A stretch of DNA of 9,228 nt from Flavobacteriales bacterium. GTDB taxonomy: Bacteria; Bacteroidota; Bacteroidia; Flavobacteriales_D; Sanyastnellaceae. Under the pieces are notes generated by a model. The model was not told where the DNA came from. It made no database searches and worked only from the letters and a program-made list of their open reading frames with translations. The stretch lies in the NCBI GenBank assembly GCA_028823435.1, contig JAPKBK010000057.1:1-9228 (forward strand), in the 5' to 3' direction. The stretch's first letter is position 1. Every line of letters starts with the position of its first letter. Positions 1-7,744 of this stretch are shown one piece after another. A program made the translations under genes and the position numbers.

Positions 1-546
1 GCTGTGTCAAATGGTGCAAACCTCACGGATGGTTTGGACGGATTAGCGACAGGCACAAGTGCAATTATTGGGATTACACTGGCCATTCTTGCATATGTAA
101 GCTCTAATACATTGATCGCAGAGTATCTCAATATCATGTATATCCCTGGATCGGAAGAACTCGTGGTGTTCAGTGCTGCATTTGTCGGAGCATGCGTTGC
201 CTTTCTATGGTACAATTCGTATCCAGCGCAAGTCTTTATGGGAGATACAGGATCACTCGCTCTGGGAGGAATCATTGCGGCTTTTGCCATCTGCATAAGA
301 AAAGAACTTCTCATCCCAGTGTTGTGTGGCGTTTTCTTAATTGAAAATCTCAGCGTGGTCTTGCAAGTGGGGTGGTTCAAATACACCAAGAAAAGATATG
401 GTGAAGGCCGAAGAATCTTCTTGATGTCTCCGCTACATCATCATTATCAGAAAAAAAATATTCATGAATCGAAAATCACTGCTCGGTTCTGGATTGTCGG
501 AATTCTACTCGCTGTTATCACAATTGTCACACTCAAAGTTCGCTAA
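1..546 (+). CDS. mraY: Phospho-N-acetylmuramoyl-pentapeptide-transferase MraY (C-terminal part, 5' truncated)
   Basis: MraY is an integral inner-membrane enzyme that transfers phospho-MurNAc-pentapeptide from UDP to undecaprenyl phosphate, giving lipid I. The reading frame is open from base 1, so the N-terminal half lies outside the window. The GTG at base 4 is internal and not a real start, because it sits just before the conserved loop NLTDGLDGLA (about bases 19-48). Two further family signatures follow in order: FMGDTGSLALGG, with the catalytic-type Asp codon at 244-246, and the HHH motif of MSPLHHHYQ at 436-444. Several hydrophobic stretches lie between them, as expected for the last transmembrane helices, and the last one runs up to the stop TAA at 544-546. 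About 181 residues are visible; the full family length is usually 360-410. The gene ends 14 bases before murD. An A8 run at 451-458 lies inside the frame, which stays intact. The identification is firm. Confidence 0.97.
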   Translation, partial: AVSNGANLTDGLDGLATGTSAIIGITLAILAYVSSNTLIAEYLNIMYIPGSEELVVFSAAFVGACVAFLWYNSYPAQVFMGDTGSLALGGIIAAFAICIRKELLIPVLCGVFLIENLSVVLQVGWFKYTKKRYGEGRRIFLMSPLHHHYQKKNIHESKITARFWIVGILLAVITIVTLKVR

Positions 547-560
547 GTCAAATAAAACAA

Positions 561-1937
561 ATGTCTCAATCAATACTCATACTTGGTGCCGGGGAAAGCG
601 GTGTGGGAGCAGCTAAGCTTGCTCTCGCTCTCGGCGATATACCATATGTGAGCGAAGGTGGAAAGGGGAAAGCACATTTTATTGGCGAGTTAGATTCAGC
701 TGGAGTGGCCTACGAAACAGGAGGACATACACCTGAAAACTGGCCGACTTTTACAACCGTGATTAAGAGTCCTGGAATACCAGACTCTTCGCCGACAGTC
801 ATCAATCTCAAGAAAAACGGCGCTGAAATAATTAGCGAAATTGAATTTGCCAGCAGGCATGCATCTGGAAAAGTTATTGCGATTACAGGAGCGAACGGAA
901 AGACGACGACGACGGCTATGATTCATCGAATGCTGACGGATGCGGGTATAAATGCAACGTGTGTCGGCAACATTGGGCCGAGCTGGGCGAGGGATTTGGC
1001 AGAAAGAAAAACAGATGCGGACGTCACTGTTGTGGAAGCCAGCAGCTTCCAACTGGACGGTACCACATCATTTAGACCAGATGTCGCGGTTCTACTAAAC
1101 ATCACGCCTGATCATCTTGACAGGTACGCGTATAAAATGGAAAACTATGCGGCGGCAAAATGGAAGATTACGCAATTCCAAACAGAAAAAGATTTCCTCG
1201 TTTACAATTCAGACGACAATGAGATTGAAAAACTGATCTCAAACAAAGGCACAAAAGCAAGTCTCGCACCTGTCTCATCTATAAAATCTCTTCAGACAGA
1301 TTTGATAGATCAAGAGATGTTTCATGCAGGACTCACCAATAAAAAAAAAGAATTTACAATACATACACCCCATAAAAAACCATTTTCTATGACCATTCAA
1401 AAACTTGCCCTACAAGGCAAACACAATCTGTTCAACTCGATGGCAGCTAGTGTTACAGGTAGAATTTTAGAACTCCGCAGTGAAGGAATTCGTGAAAGCT
1501 TAACGCATTTTGAAGGTGTCGAACACCGGCTGGAATACGTCGCAACGATTAACAGCATTAGATTCATTAACGACAGCAAAGCCACAAACGTCAACAGCGT
1601 TTGGTATGCACTGGAGTGCATGAAGACTCCTGTGATCTGGATTGCTGGAGGAGTTGACAAAGGAAACGACTACCGAGATCTTTTACCGCTGGTAGAAGAA
1701 AAGGTGAAACACCTTATTTGCTTGGGAAAGGACAACTCAAAACTCATTGAGACATTCTCTTCCAAAGTCGACACAGTACACATGGCGGAGAGTGCAGAAG
1801 AAGCGGTTCAAATCGCGTATGACTTGGGGATGCCTAATGAAACTGTATTGCTTTCTCCTGCGTGTGCGAGCTTCGATATTTTCGGGAGCTATGAAGAGAG
1901 AGGTAACAAATTTAAGAACGCTGTAAAGGGACTTTAA
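561..1937 (+). CDS. murD: UDP-N-acetylmuramoyl-L-alanine--D-glutamate ligase MurD
   Basis: MurD is the cytoplasmic ATP-dependent ligase that adds D-glutamate to UDP-MurNAc-L-alanine. The 458-residue product is close to the family's usual 440-460 and shows the three-domain Mur ligase layout. The N-terminal Rossmann-like domain opens with ILGAGESGVGAAKLA (residues 7-21). The ATPase domain carries the P-loop GANGKTTTT (110-118), the metal-binding EASSFQL (159-165) and NITPDHLDRY (180-189), whose His matches the metal-binding His of E. coli MurD. YAAAKWKI (196-203) contains K200, the position equivalent to the carbamylated lysine. The C-terminal domain has FINDSKATN (335-343) and LSPACASFDIFGSYEERG (431-448). 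The ATG at 561 is preceded by an A-rich leader and no Shine-Dalgarno site, and starting there keeps the dinucleotide-fold loop intact. It lies 14 bases after mraY and 6 bases before ftsW, so co-transcription is expected. An A9 run at 1341-1349 does not disturb the frame. Confidence 0.98.
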   Translation: MSQSILILGAGESGVGAAKLALALGDIPYVSEGGKGKAHFIGELDSAGVAYETGGHTPENWPTFTTVIKSPGIPDSSPTVINLKKNGAEIISEIEFASRHASGKVIAITGANGKTTTTAMIHRMLTDAGINATCVGNIGPSWARDLAERKTDADVTVVEASSFQLDGTTSFRPDVAVLLNITPDHLDRYAYKMENYAAAKWKITQFQTEKDFLVYNSDDNEIEKLISNKGTKASLAPVSSIKSLQTDLIDQEMFHAGLTNKKKEFTIHTPHKKPFSMTIQKLALQGKHNLFNSMAASVTGRILELRSEGIRESLTHFEGVEHRLEYVATINSIRFINDSKATNVNSVWYALECMKTPVIWIAGGVDKGNDYRDLLPLVEEKVKHLICLGKDNSKLIETFSSKVDTVHMAESAEEAVQIAYDLGMPNETVLLSPACASFDIFGSYEERGNKFKNAVKGL

Positions 1938-1943
1938 TCCTAC

Positions 1944-3122
1944 ATGGCTAATTGGGTACATACTATTCGAGGGCGACTCGAGGGCGACAAAGTGATTTGG
2001 ATGATCGCACTAATTCTTAGTGTTTGGTCTCTGCTATCAGTCTACAGCGCAATATCGTCACTTGCTTATAAAGCAAATGGCGACTCCCTGAGGTTCCTTA
2101 TGAAACAAGGGAGTCTCTTAATGTTGGGTCTCGTGATCATGTATGTTGTACATAAAGTGCATTATAAATACTTTGCACGAATCGCTAATGTTGTGCTGGT
2201 TTTTGCAGTATTGGCGCTTGTGCTCACCCTCATCTTTGGCTCTGACATTAACGAAGCCCGGCGTTGGCTCAAAGTACCCTTTATAGGGCTCACGCTCCAA
2301 ACATCTGATTTCGCAAAAGTAGGTTTGGTGCTTTGGCTGGCAAAGGAATTACATGTTCGAAGGGAAAGGTTAAATGACTTTAAAGGTGAGGTTTTTCCAA
2401 TGCTAATTAGAATAGGTTTGGTGTGTGGACTTATTCTTCCTGCGGACTTTTCTACAGCGGCACTTTTAGGGGTTGTTGCGCTGGGGATGCTCTTTGTAGG
2501 TGGCGTTCCTTTTAAAGGCATGGCGTCAATATTTGGTTTAATTATCGTGGGTGGATTCACTATTTATGGGGTGAGTAAAGCTGCGCCAAACTTGATACCT
2601 CGAAGCGAAACATGGGTGAATCGTATCGAACAATTTGCTGGGTTTCATCAGTCGACTGGACTGGAAACAAATAAAAATTCAGATGAAGATTATCAAATAG
2701 ATCTTGCCCAAGTCGCGATTCATCGTGGCGGGCTTTTGCCATCAGGACCTGGCAGTGGCACATCAAGGAATTTCTTGCCACATCCATACTCAGATATGAT
2801 TTACGCATTTGTCATCGAAGAATGGGGATCTGTCATTGGAGGTGTAGGATTGGCTTTGTTATATTTTATATTGTTATTCAGAAGCATTCAAGCTGCACGG
2901 AAATGTGACAGGCCATTTGGCAGTTATCTGGCAATGGGGTTAAGTCTGCTTATTACTGTACAGGCACTCATAAATATGGGGGTTGCTGTAAGACTATTCC
3001 CAACTACAGGTCAACCACTTCCACTTGTAAGCTACGGTGGCACATCACTCATATTCACTTGCCTCTCAATAGGAATGATCTTGGCTGTGAGTAGAGCACC
3101 CATGCTCAATAAAAAACAATGA
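1944..3122 (+). CDS. ftsW: Septal peptidoglycan glycosyltransferase FtsW (SEDS family)
   Basis: FtsW is the multi-pass inner-membrane SEDS protein that polymerises lipid II into septal glycan strands with its partner transpeptidase FtsI. The 392-residue product is rich in hydrophobic segments consistent with about ten membrane helices. Family motifs appear in order: LEGDKVIWMI just before helix 1 (residues 12-21), ARRWLKVPFIGLTLQTSDFAK (about 105-125), the large extracytoplasmic loop (about 220-280), and FLPHPYSDMIYAFVIEEWG (277-295). D284 in that last motif is the candidate catalytic Asp of SEDS enzymes. The end carries INMGVAVRLFPTTGQPLPLVSYGGTS (about 343-368). The motif variants resemble Bacteroidota FtsW more than proteobacterial FtsW. 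The position between murD and murG, together with the TGQPLP ending, favours FtsW over the paralog RodA. The start ATG follows murD by 6 bases, and the stop overlaps the murG start in an ATGA arrangement that suggests translational coupling. A perfect 11-bp tandem duplication lies in codons 8-15. Confidence 0.96.
   Translation: MANWVHTIRGRLEGDKVIWMIALILSVWSLLSVYSAISSLAYKANGDSLRFLMKQGSLLMLGLVIMYVVHKVHYKYFARIANVVLVFAVLALVLTLIFGSDINEARRWLKVPFIGLTLQTSDFAKVGLVLWLAKELHVRRERLNDFKGEVFPMLIRIGLVCGLILPADFSTAALLGVVALGMLFVGGVPFKGMASIFGLIIVGGFTIYGVSKAAPNLIPRSETWVNRIEQFAGFHQSTGLETNKNSDEDYQIDLAQVAIHRGGLLPSGPGSGTSRNFLPHPYSDMIYAFVIEEWGSVIGGVGLALLYFILLFRSIQAARKCDRPFGSYLAMGLSLLITVQALINMGVAVRLFPTTGQPLPLVSYGGTSLIFTCLSIGMILAVSRAPMLNKKQ
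1967..1988 (+). repeat. Perfect 11-bp tandem direct repeat in the 5' end of ftsW
   Basis: The unit TCGAGGGCGAC occurs at 1967-1977 and again, with no gap or mismatch, at 1978-1988. It lies inside the ftsW coding region and is translated in two different frames, giving the run RGRLEGD before the first membrane helix. Eleven is not a multiple of three, so gain or loss of one copy would shift the frame. It may be a replication-slippage duplication near the start codon or a coincidence; I see no functional role for it. Confidence 0.75.
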
Positions 3123-4303
3123 ATACAAAGCCTACATCTTCAGAAAAAATTAAACGTGTACTTATTTCGGGAGGTGGGACTGGCGGACACATACATCCTG
3201 CCCTTGCAATTGCAGATGAAATCGTTCGCAGAAACCCCGATGTAGATATCAAATTTGTAGGTGCGTTAGGGAGAATGGAAATGGAGAAAGTACCTGCTGC
3301 AGGATATGAAATAGAGGGACTTTGGATCAGTGGGGTTGAACGTAAAATAACCAGCCTGAAAAACCTCAGCTTTCCATTTAAACTTATAAGTAGCCTCATG
3401 AAAGCTGGAAGACTACTCCGCAAATACAAACCTCAAATCGTGATAGGCGTGGGTGGGTTTGCCAGTGGACCCTTGTTATATAGAGCTTCAAAAAAAGGAA
3501 TCCCTACGTTAATTCAAGAACAAAATTCGTTCCCGGGGATTACAAACAGAATACTCGCAAATAAAGTACAAACAGTATGTGCCGGATTCCCCGGTTTAGA
3601 ACGGTGGTTTCCAAAAGAACGCATCGTAGAAACAGGGAATCCACTCAGATCAAGTGTTTTGAAACTCGCTGACTCACAACACACACCACCTAAATCAGAA
3701 TCCTGCGCACATTTCAACTTCAAGAATGACACCCCCATTATTTTCATTATGGGGGGAAGCCTTGGTGCAAAGTCTATGAATGCCGCGGTAAAGAATGTAC
3801 TCGAACATTACGCTTCGTTAGAACCAAGCAAACAACGCCTACCCTACGCTGTTATTTGGCAATGTGGCGCACGTTTCTTAGAGGAGAGCACGGCCTGGTT
3901 AACAGATTTCGAAAAGAAATATCCAGAAATCGCAAGCTCGGTAAGATGTTTGGGTTTTATAGACAGAATGGATTTGGCATATGCAGCGGCGGATATCATA
4001 GCAAGTCGAGCTGGAGCGATGTCGATTTCTGAACTTGCCTTAGTTGCAAAACCGACAATCCTTATTCCATCACCTCACGTTTCAGAAGATCACCAAACAA
4101 AGAATGCATTGTCCCTCGTAAAAAGAGGCGCATCTATCCTTTTAGAGGATCGTGATGTCATAGAGAAACTTAGAGTGAAGTTAGAAGACTTGCTGTTAGA
4201 TCAAGAAAAATGTGAAGCCATGGTGACCGCACTTAAAACCGCTGCTCGGCCCAATGCATCTGTCATCATCGTAGATGAGGTAGAGAAACTTCTAAATCTA
4301 TAA
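3119..4303 (+). CDS. murG: UDP-N-acetylglucosamine:lipid I N-acetylglucosaminyltransferase MurG
   Basis: MurG is a GT-B glycosyltransferase (family GT28) at the cytoplasmic face of the membrane; it adds GlcNAc to lipid I to give lipid II. The N-terminal domain shows the glycine-rich loop GGGTGGHIHPALAIA (residues 18-32), the second loop GVGGFASGP (110-118), and QEQNSFPGITNR (133-144). The C-terminal domain shows GGSLGAKSMN (212-221) and the UDP-GlcNAc-binding region SRAGAMSISEL (296-306), followed by PSPHVSEDHQTKNA (317-330). At 394 residues it is slightly longer than the usual 355-370. The extra length lies in about 12 residues before the first sheet and in a loop near residues 184-203. The start overlaps the ftsW stop by 4 bases (ATGA) and has no Shine-Dalgarno site, which suggests coupled translation. 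The stop lies 2 bases before the murC start. Confidence 0.98.
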   Translation: MNTKPTSSEKIKRVLISGGGTGGHIHPALAIADEIVRRNPDVDIKFVGALGRMEMEKVPAAGYEIEGLWISGVERKITSLKNLSFPFKLISSLMKAGRLLRKYKPQIVIGVGGFASGPLLYRASKKGIPTLIQEQNSFPGITNRILANKVQTVCAGFPGLERWFPKERIVETGNPLRSSVLKLADSQHTPPKSESCAHFNFKNDTPIIFIMGGSLGAKSMNAAVKNVLEHYASLEPSKQRLPYAVIWQCGARFLEESTAWLTDFEKKYPEIASSVRCLGFIDRMDLAYAAADIIASRAGAMSISELALVAKPTILIPSPHVSEDHQTKNALSLVKRGASILLEDRDVIEKLRVKLEDLLLDQEKCEAMVTALKTAARPNASVIIVDEVEKLLNL

Positions 4304-4305
4304 AT

Positions 4306-5682
4306 ATGATTCCCTCAGTGGCATATCTGATAGGAGTAGGCGGTGCAGGAATGAGTGCAATTGCAAGATACTTGCTGAAAAGCGGATGCGAGGTTTATGG
4401 ATATGACAAAGTAAAAACCAGCCTCACAGAGAAACTTGAACAGGAAGGAGTGCATGTAAATTATGAGCTTTCAGAGCGCGCTATCCCGGAAGCTGTGAAT
4501 ATCGAATCAGGCAAGCTTCTCTTGATCACCACACCCGCAATATCTTCAAGTCATCCGCATTTAATCCATTTAAAAGACGCTGGACACAAGGCCATCAAGC
4601 GGTCAGAATTTCTCGGACAAATTACTGAGAACAAGCCTACTTTAGCGATTGCTGGCACACACGGTAAAACAACAATAACAGCGATACTTGCGCATATCGT
4701 AGCAGGGACAGAAAATGGATGTAATGCTTTCATAGGAGGGATTTCAGCAAATACAAAAAGTAATTTTTACTGGTCAAGCAAAGCAAAATGGACTGTCGTT
4801 GAAGCTGACGAATTCGACAGAAGCTTTCATAGCCTTAATCCCACACATGCCGTAATTACATCTCTAGATCCTGATCATTTGGATATCTACGGAAATGAAG
4901 AACGTTTTGTAGAGGCATTTGAGATTTTCGCAGATAAGGTGAAGGAGAAATTAATTGTTTGTCATGAAATTGCACAAAAATTTGACAAAAGGGCAAATCT
5001 GGAAACATATGGAATTGAACAATCCGGTTTAAAACTCACTCATTCAGCCTCTCACATTGATGGGTCGACATCAGGTTTAAAATTTGATTTAAATCTGAAT
5101 AACAAAGAATCAGTATTGAAAAATGTCTCCATCAATATGATGGGGTTGCACAATCTAGAAAATGTTGTTGCCGCATCTGCATTAGCATATAACGCCGGTG
5201 TAAAAACGGACACAATAAAATCCAGATTAGCCTCATTTAAAGGCATTTACAGGAGATTCCAAATACATACAAACACATCCACATCTGTGTATATTGATGA
5301 CTATGCACATCATCCAACTGAACTTAAAAAAACAATCGAAGCGGTTAGAACGCATTTCCCAGGAAGACATTTAACAGTGATTTTTCAACCTCATTTATTT
5401 TCAAGAACACAAGATCAGCAAGAAGGGTTCCGTGTAGAATTGAATAAAGCAGACAGGTTAATATTGCTCCCCATATACGCTGCAAGAGAAAACAGAATAG
5501 ACGGTTTCAATACACAATCTCTGTTTGAAAAGATATCGCACCCCCACGCTGAAACTTCAACGAAAAATACCATCTTCGATAACTTAAAGGGACACCAAGT
5601 AGATGTTCTTTTATCTGTAGGAGCAGGAGATATAGATTTACTCGTCCCCTCCCTCAAGAAATGGAGTTCAACATACGCCTGA
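4306..5682 (+). CDS. murC: UDP-N-acetylmuramate--L-alanine ligase MurC
   Basis: MurC is the cytoplasmic ATP-dependent ligase that adds L-alanine to UDP-MurNAc, the first amino acid of the peptide stem. The 458 residues fit the family (about 450-490). Visible landmarks are the N-terminal UDP-binding loop GVGGAGMSAIARYLL (residues 10-24), the P-loop AGTHGKTTITA (116-126), and EADEFDRSF (166-174). DPDHLDIY (188-195) carries the metal-site His. The MurC-typical C-terminal domain has GIYRRFQ (313-319), DDYAHHPTE (331-339), QPHLFSRTQD (361-370) and SVGAGDID (437-444). The DDYAHHPTE and GAGDI motifs separate it from MurD, MurE and MurF. The related ligase Mpl is less likely, because the P-loop, the length and the position between murG and ftsQ all fit MurC. 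The start lies 2 bases after murG and the stop 6 bases before ftsQ. Confidence 0.98.
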   Translation: MIPSVAYLIGVGGAGMSAIARYLLKSGCEVYGYDKVKTSLTEKLEQEGVHVNYELSERAIPEAVNIESGKLLLITTPAISSSHPHLIHLKDAGHKAIKRSEFLGQITENKPTLAIAGTHGKTTITAILAHIVAGTENGCNAFIGGISANTKSNFYWSSKAKWTVVEADEFDRSFHSLNPTHAVITSLDPDHLDIYGNEERFVEAFEIFADKVKEKLIVCHEIAQKFDKRANLETYGIEQSGLKLTHSASHIDGSTSGLKFDLNLNNKESVLKNVSINMMGLHNLENVVAASALAYNAGVKTDTIKSRLASFKGIYRRFQIHTNTSTSVYIDDYAHHPTELKKTIEAVRTHFPGRHLTVIFQPHLFSRTQDQQEGFRVELNKADRLILLPIYAARENRIDGFNTQSLFEKISHPHAETSTKNTIFDNLKGHQVDVLLSVGAGDIDLLVPSLKKWSSTYA

Positions 5683-5688
5683 ATCAAA

Positions 5689-6417
5689 ATGAAAAACAGC
5701 ACAGCAACGATCCTCAGTATTTCCCTTATTCTTGGGGGCATATTGGTTTTGTTAGGTTTTGCGACAATTGATAAAGCTGAGAAACGTATTACTTCAATTG
5801 AAATAAACATTGTGGGGGCTGAGGGAACGCAGTTCTTAACGCCCTTAAGAGTACGTGAACATCTTGACACCTACGGGCCAGTCATTGGATTGATAGAAAA
5901 AAACATACCTCTTTATGAAATTTATGAGCATATCATGCTCATCCCTTCTGTTCTATCAGCAAATATTTACCCCACCCTTGATGGAGAATTACATCTAAAT
6001 CTCACACAAAGGAATCCCAAAGCAAGGGTACATTCTGAATTAGAAGGCGACTATTATATCGATGAGCAGGACAAGTACATGTATCTCGACGAGCAATTCA
6101 CTGCCCGAGTGCCAATTATACATGCAAATAGCTATGAGGATGCGCTTAAAGGGACTGCGTTCATTGATGCGACAGACGGAGATGCGTTTTGGACTGCCTT
6201 AATAGACCAAATCATCGTTGACAAAAAGGGGGGACTAGAACTGGTACCTAGAATAGGATCAAGGGTATTACTTGGTTTGGAACAAGAACCCGAAGTTCAA
6301 CGTAGAAATTTAATCACTTTTTACAGAGCCCAAATAAAGTCAGGGAACTTAAAAAACTACTCACGCATTGATTTGAGCTACAAGGATCAAGTAATCGCGA
6401 AACGACATGCCTACTAA
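5689..6417 (+). CDS. ftsQ: Cell division protein FtsQ (divergent, Bacteroidota type)
   Basis: FtsQ is a single-pass inner-membrane protein whose periplasmic part links early and late divisome proteins. The 242-residue product begins with a short tail and one hydrophobic segment (about residues 7-25), with no cleavage site that I can recognise, as expected of a type II membrane protein. A region resembling a POTRA domain follows (about 34-108, starting ITSIEINIVGAEG). The beta domain contains NPKARVHSELEGDYYID (109-125) and YLDEQFTARVPII (132-144), a pattern I associate with Bacteroidota FtsQ. It ends with FYRAQIKSGNLKNYSRIDLS (211-230) and a basic tail. Sequence similarity to proteobacterial FtsQ is weak, so the call rests on topology, these motifs and the position between murC and ftsA. 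The start lies 6 bases after murC. The 3' end may overlap ftsA by 11 bases, depending on which ftsA start is used. Confidence 0.88.
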   Translation: MKNSTATILSISLILGGILVLLGFATIDKAEKRITSIEINIVGAEGTQFLTPLRVREHLDTYGPVIGLIEKNIPLYEIYEHIMLIPSVLSANIYPTLDGELHLNLTQRNPKARVHSELEGDYYIDEQDKYMYLDEQFTARVPIIHANSYEDALKGTAFIDATDGDAFWTALIDQIIVDKKGGLELVPRIGSRVLLGLEQEPEVQRRNLITFYRAQIKSGNLKNYSRIDLSYKDQVIAKRHAY

Positions 6418-6436
6418 TTACCGCAATACGACACCC

Positions 6437-7720
6437 ATGGAAAAAGATTTACAATCAACTGACCCTGAAATAATCGTCGGTCTAGATATAGGGACTACGA
6501 AAATTGCATGTTTTGTGGGCCAAAGAACTGCACATGGTAAAATCGAAATACTGGGTTATGGGAAAAGTGATTCTGTAGGCGTTTCTCGTGGGGTTGTTTC
6601 AAATATTGAAAGGACTGTTCAATCCATCAAGCTCGCTGTGCAAGCTGCTGAGGAAGATTCAGGAGTGGAAATAAAAGTTGTGAATGTAGGTATTGCGGGT
6701 CAACACATCAAAAGCCTTCAGCACAGAGGCATGATTACGAGAGAAAATCTAGATGATGAAATTCGCCAAGCAGACATCAATGCCCTCGTAGAAGATATGC
6801 GAAGGTTAGTCATGCCTCCAGGGGCACAAATACTCCACGTACTACCTCAAGAATTTACGGTGGACAGTGAGCCGGGAATCAAAGATCCCGTAGGAATGGC
6901 TGGCATTCGTTTGGAGGCAAACTTCCACATCATTACTGGAGATATCGCCGCGGCACGAAATATCTACAAGTGCATTACAAAAGCAGGATTAGAAATCGAC
7001 CAACTTGTTCTTGAACCATTGGCCTCGTCCTCATCTGTGCTTACAGAAGAAGAAAAAGAAGCTGGCATTGCATTGGTTGACATCGGGGGTGGCACAACAG
7101 ATATTGCTATTTTTCAAGATGGAATAATAAGACATACAGCTGTAATTCCATTTGGAGGAAAAGTCATAAGTAGTGACATCAGCCAAGGGTGTAACATTAT
7201 GAGCAAACAGGCTGAAAAACTTAAATGTAAATTTGGTTCAGCCCTTGCACAAGAAATGAAGGACAATGAGCTCGTATGCATCCCGGGGTTACAAGGACGT
7301 AAACCGAAAGAAATTTCTTTGAGAAATCTAGCGAGTATCATTGAGGCTAGAATGGTCGAAATAATCGAACATGTACACTACGAAATAAAGGCATCAGGAT
7401 TAGGCGATCAATTGATCGGCGGTATTGTTGTTACGGGAGGTGGAAGCCAATTGAGACACATCACACAGCTATTTCAATACCATACTGGACTGGACTGCAG
7501 AGTGGGATACCCTAATGAACATCTACACGAGCCACCGAGAGATACGAATATCCCATCATTCTCCACTGGTGTCGGTCTTGTAATCCGTGGTTATGAAGAA
7601 AGTGAAAGCGCTGCTTCGATTAAAACAAAGATCCAACCTGACGTTAAACGTCGCCAAGGATTCATGGAAGATTTCGTGAAGAATATTAAAGATTGGTTTG
7701 AGAAAGAAGAAGAACAATAG
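6437..7720 (+). CDS. ftsA: Cell division protein FtsA
   Basis: FtsA is an actin-like ATPase that ties FtsZ filaments to the inner face of the membrane and recruits later division proteins. The 427-residue product from this start shows phosphate-1 GLDIGTTKI (residues 15-23), a 1C domain in place of actin domain 1B (roughly 80-160), phosphate-2 LVDIGGGTTDIAIF (213-226), and the adenosine motif GGIVVTGGGSQLR (328-340). The C-terminus ends in an amphipathic, membrane-targeting type helix, FMEDFVKNIKDWFEK (about 409-423, bases 7661-7705). Two in-frame ATG starts exist. The one at 6407 adds 10 residues and overlaps ftsQ by 11 bases. The one at 6437 leaves a 19-base gap, has an A-rich second and third codon, and gives the short MEK-type N-terminus usual in this group, so I prefer it. 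Neither has a Shine-Dalgarno site. The gene lies 24 bases before ftsZ. DnaK and MreB are excluded by the 1C domain and the C-terminal helix. Confidence 0.96.
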   Translation: MEKDLQSTDPEIIVGLDIGTTKIACFVGQRTAHGKIEILGYGKSDSVGVSRGVVSNIERTVQSIKLAVQAAEEDSGVEIKVVNVGIAGQHIKSLQHRGMITRENLDDEIRQADINALVEDMRRLVMPPGAQILHVLPQEFTVDSEPGIKDPVGMAGIRLEANFHIITGDIAAARNIYKCITKAGLEIDQLVLEPLASSSSVLTEEEKEAGIALVDIGGGTTDIAIFQDGIIRHTAVIPFGGKVISSDISQGCNIMSKQAEKLKCKFGSALAQEMKDNELVCIPGLQGRKPKEISLRNLASIIEARMVEIIEHVHYEIKASGLGDQLIGGIVVTGGGSQLRHITQLFQYHTGLDCRVGYPNEHLHEPPRDTNIPSFSTGVGLVIRGYEESESAASIKTKIQPDVKRRQGFMEDFVKNIKDWFEKEEEQ

Positions 7721-7744
7721 TCCCCACCCTTAAATAGCTACAAT

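Noticed and set aside
902..915. Short ACG trinucleotide repeat in murD
   Set aside because: It encodes the Thr run of the conserved P-loop GKTTTT and is explained by protein constraint.
696..1052. A 118-codon minus-strand open frame within murD
   Set aside because: It is fully inside murD, rich in Cys, Arg and Ser as expected of antisense frames, and has no motif.
1341..1349. A9 homopolymer in murD (and A8 at 451-458 in mraY), possible slippage or frameshift sites
   Set aside because: Both genes read through in frame with conserved motifs on either side. No alternative frame of interest follows, so there is no evidence of programmed slippage.
2320..2420. Two TAGGTTTG sequences in ftsW (2320-2327 and 2413-2420) that match TAnnTTTG
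   Set aside because: Both lie in coding sequence for conserved FtsW segments, and neither has an upstream TTG element at the expected spacing. Nothing supports an internal promoter.
5415..5870. A 151-codon open frame on the minus strand across the murC/ftsQ junction
   Set aside because: It lies antisense to two clearly real genes and its protein shows no recognisable domain, so it is a coding shadow.
7228..7235. TAAATTTG inside ftsA, matching the Bacteroidota -7 promoter consensus TAnnTTTG
   Set aside because: There is no TTG-type -33 element at the right distance, and it lies in the middle of conserved coding sequence about 510 bases before ftsZ. A chance match is likely.
7721..7744. The ftsA-ftsZ spacer as a possible terminator or promoter
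   Set aside because: At 24 bases it has no inverted repeat, no T-run and no promoter match. It looks like a plain leader within an operon.
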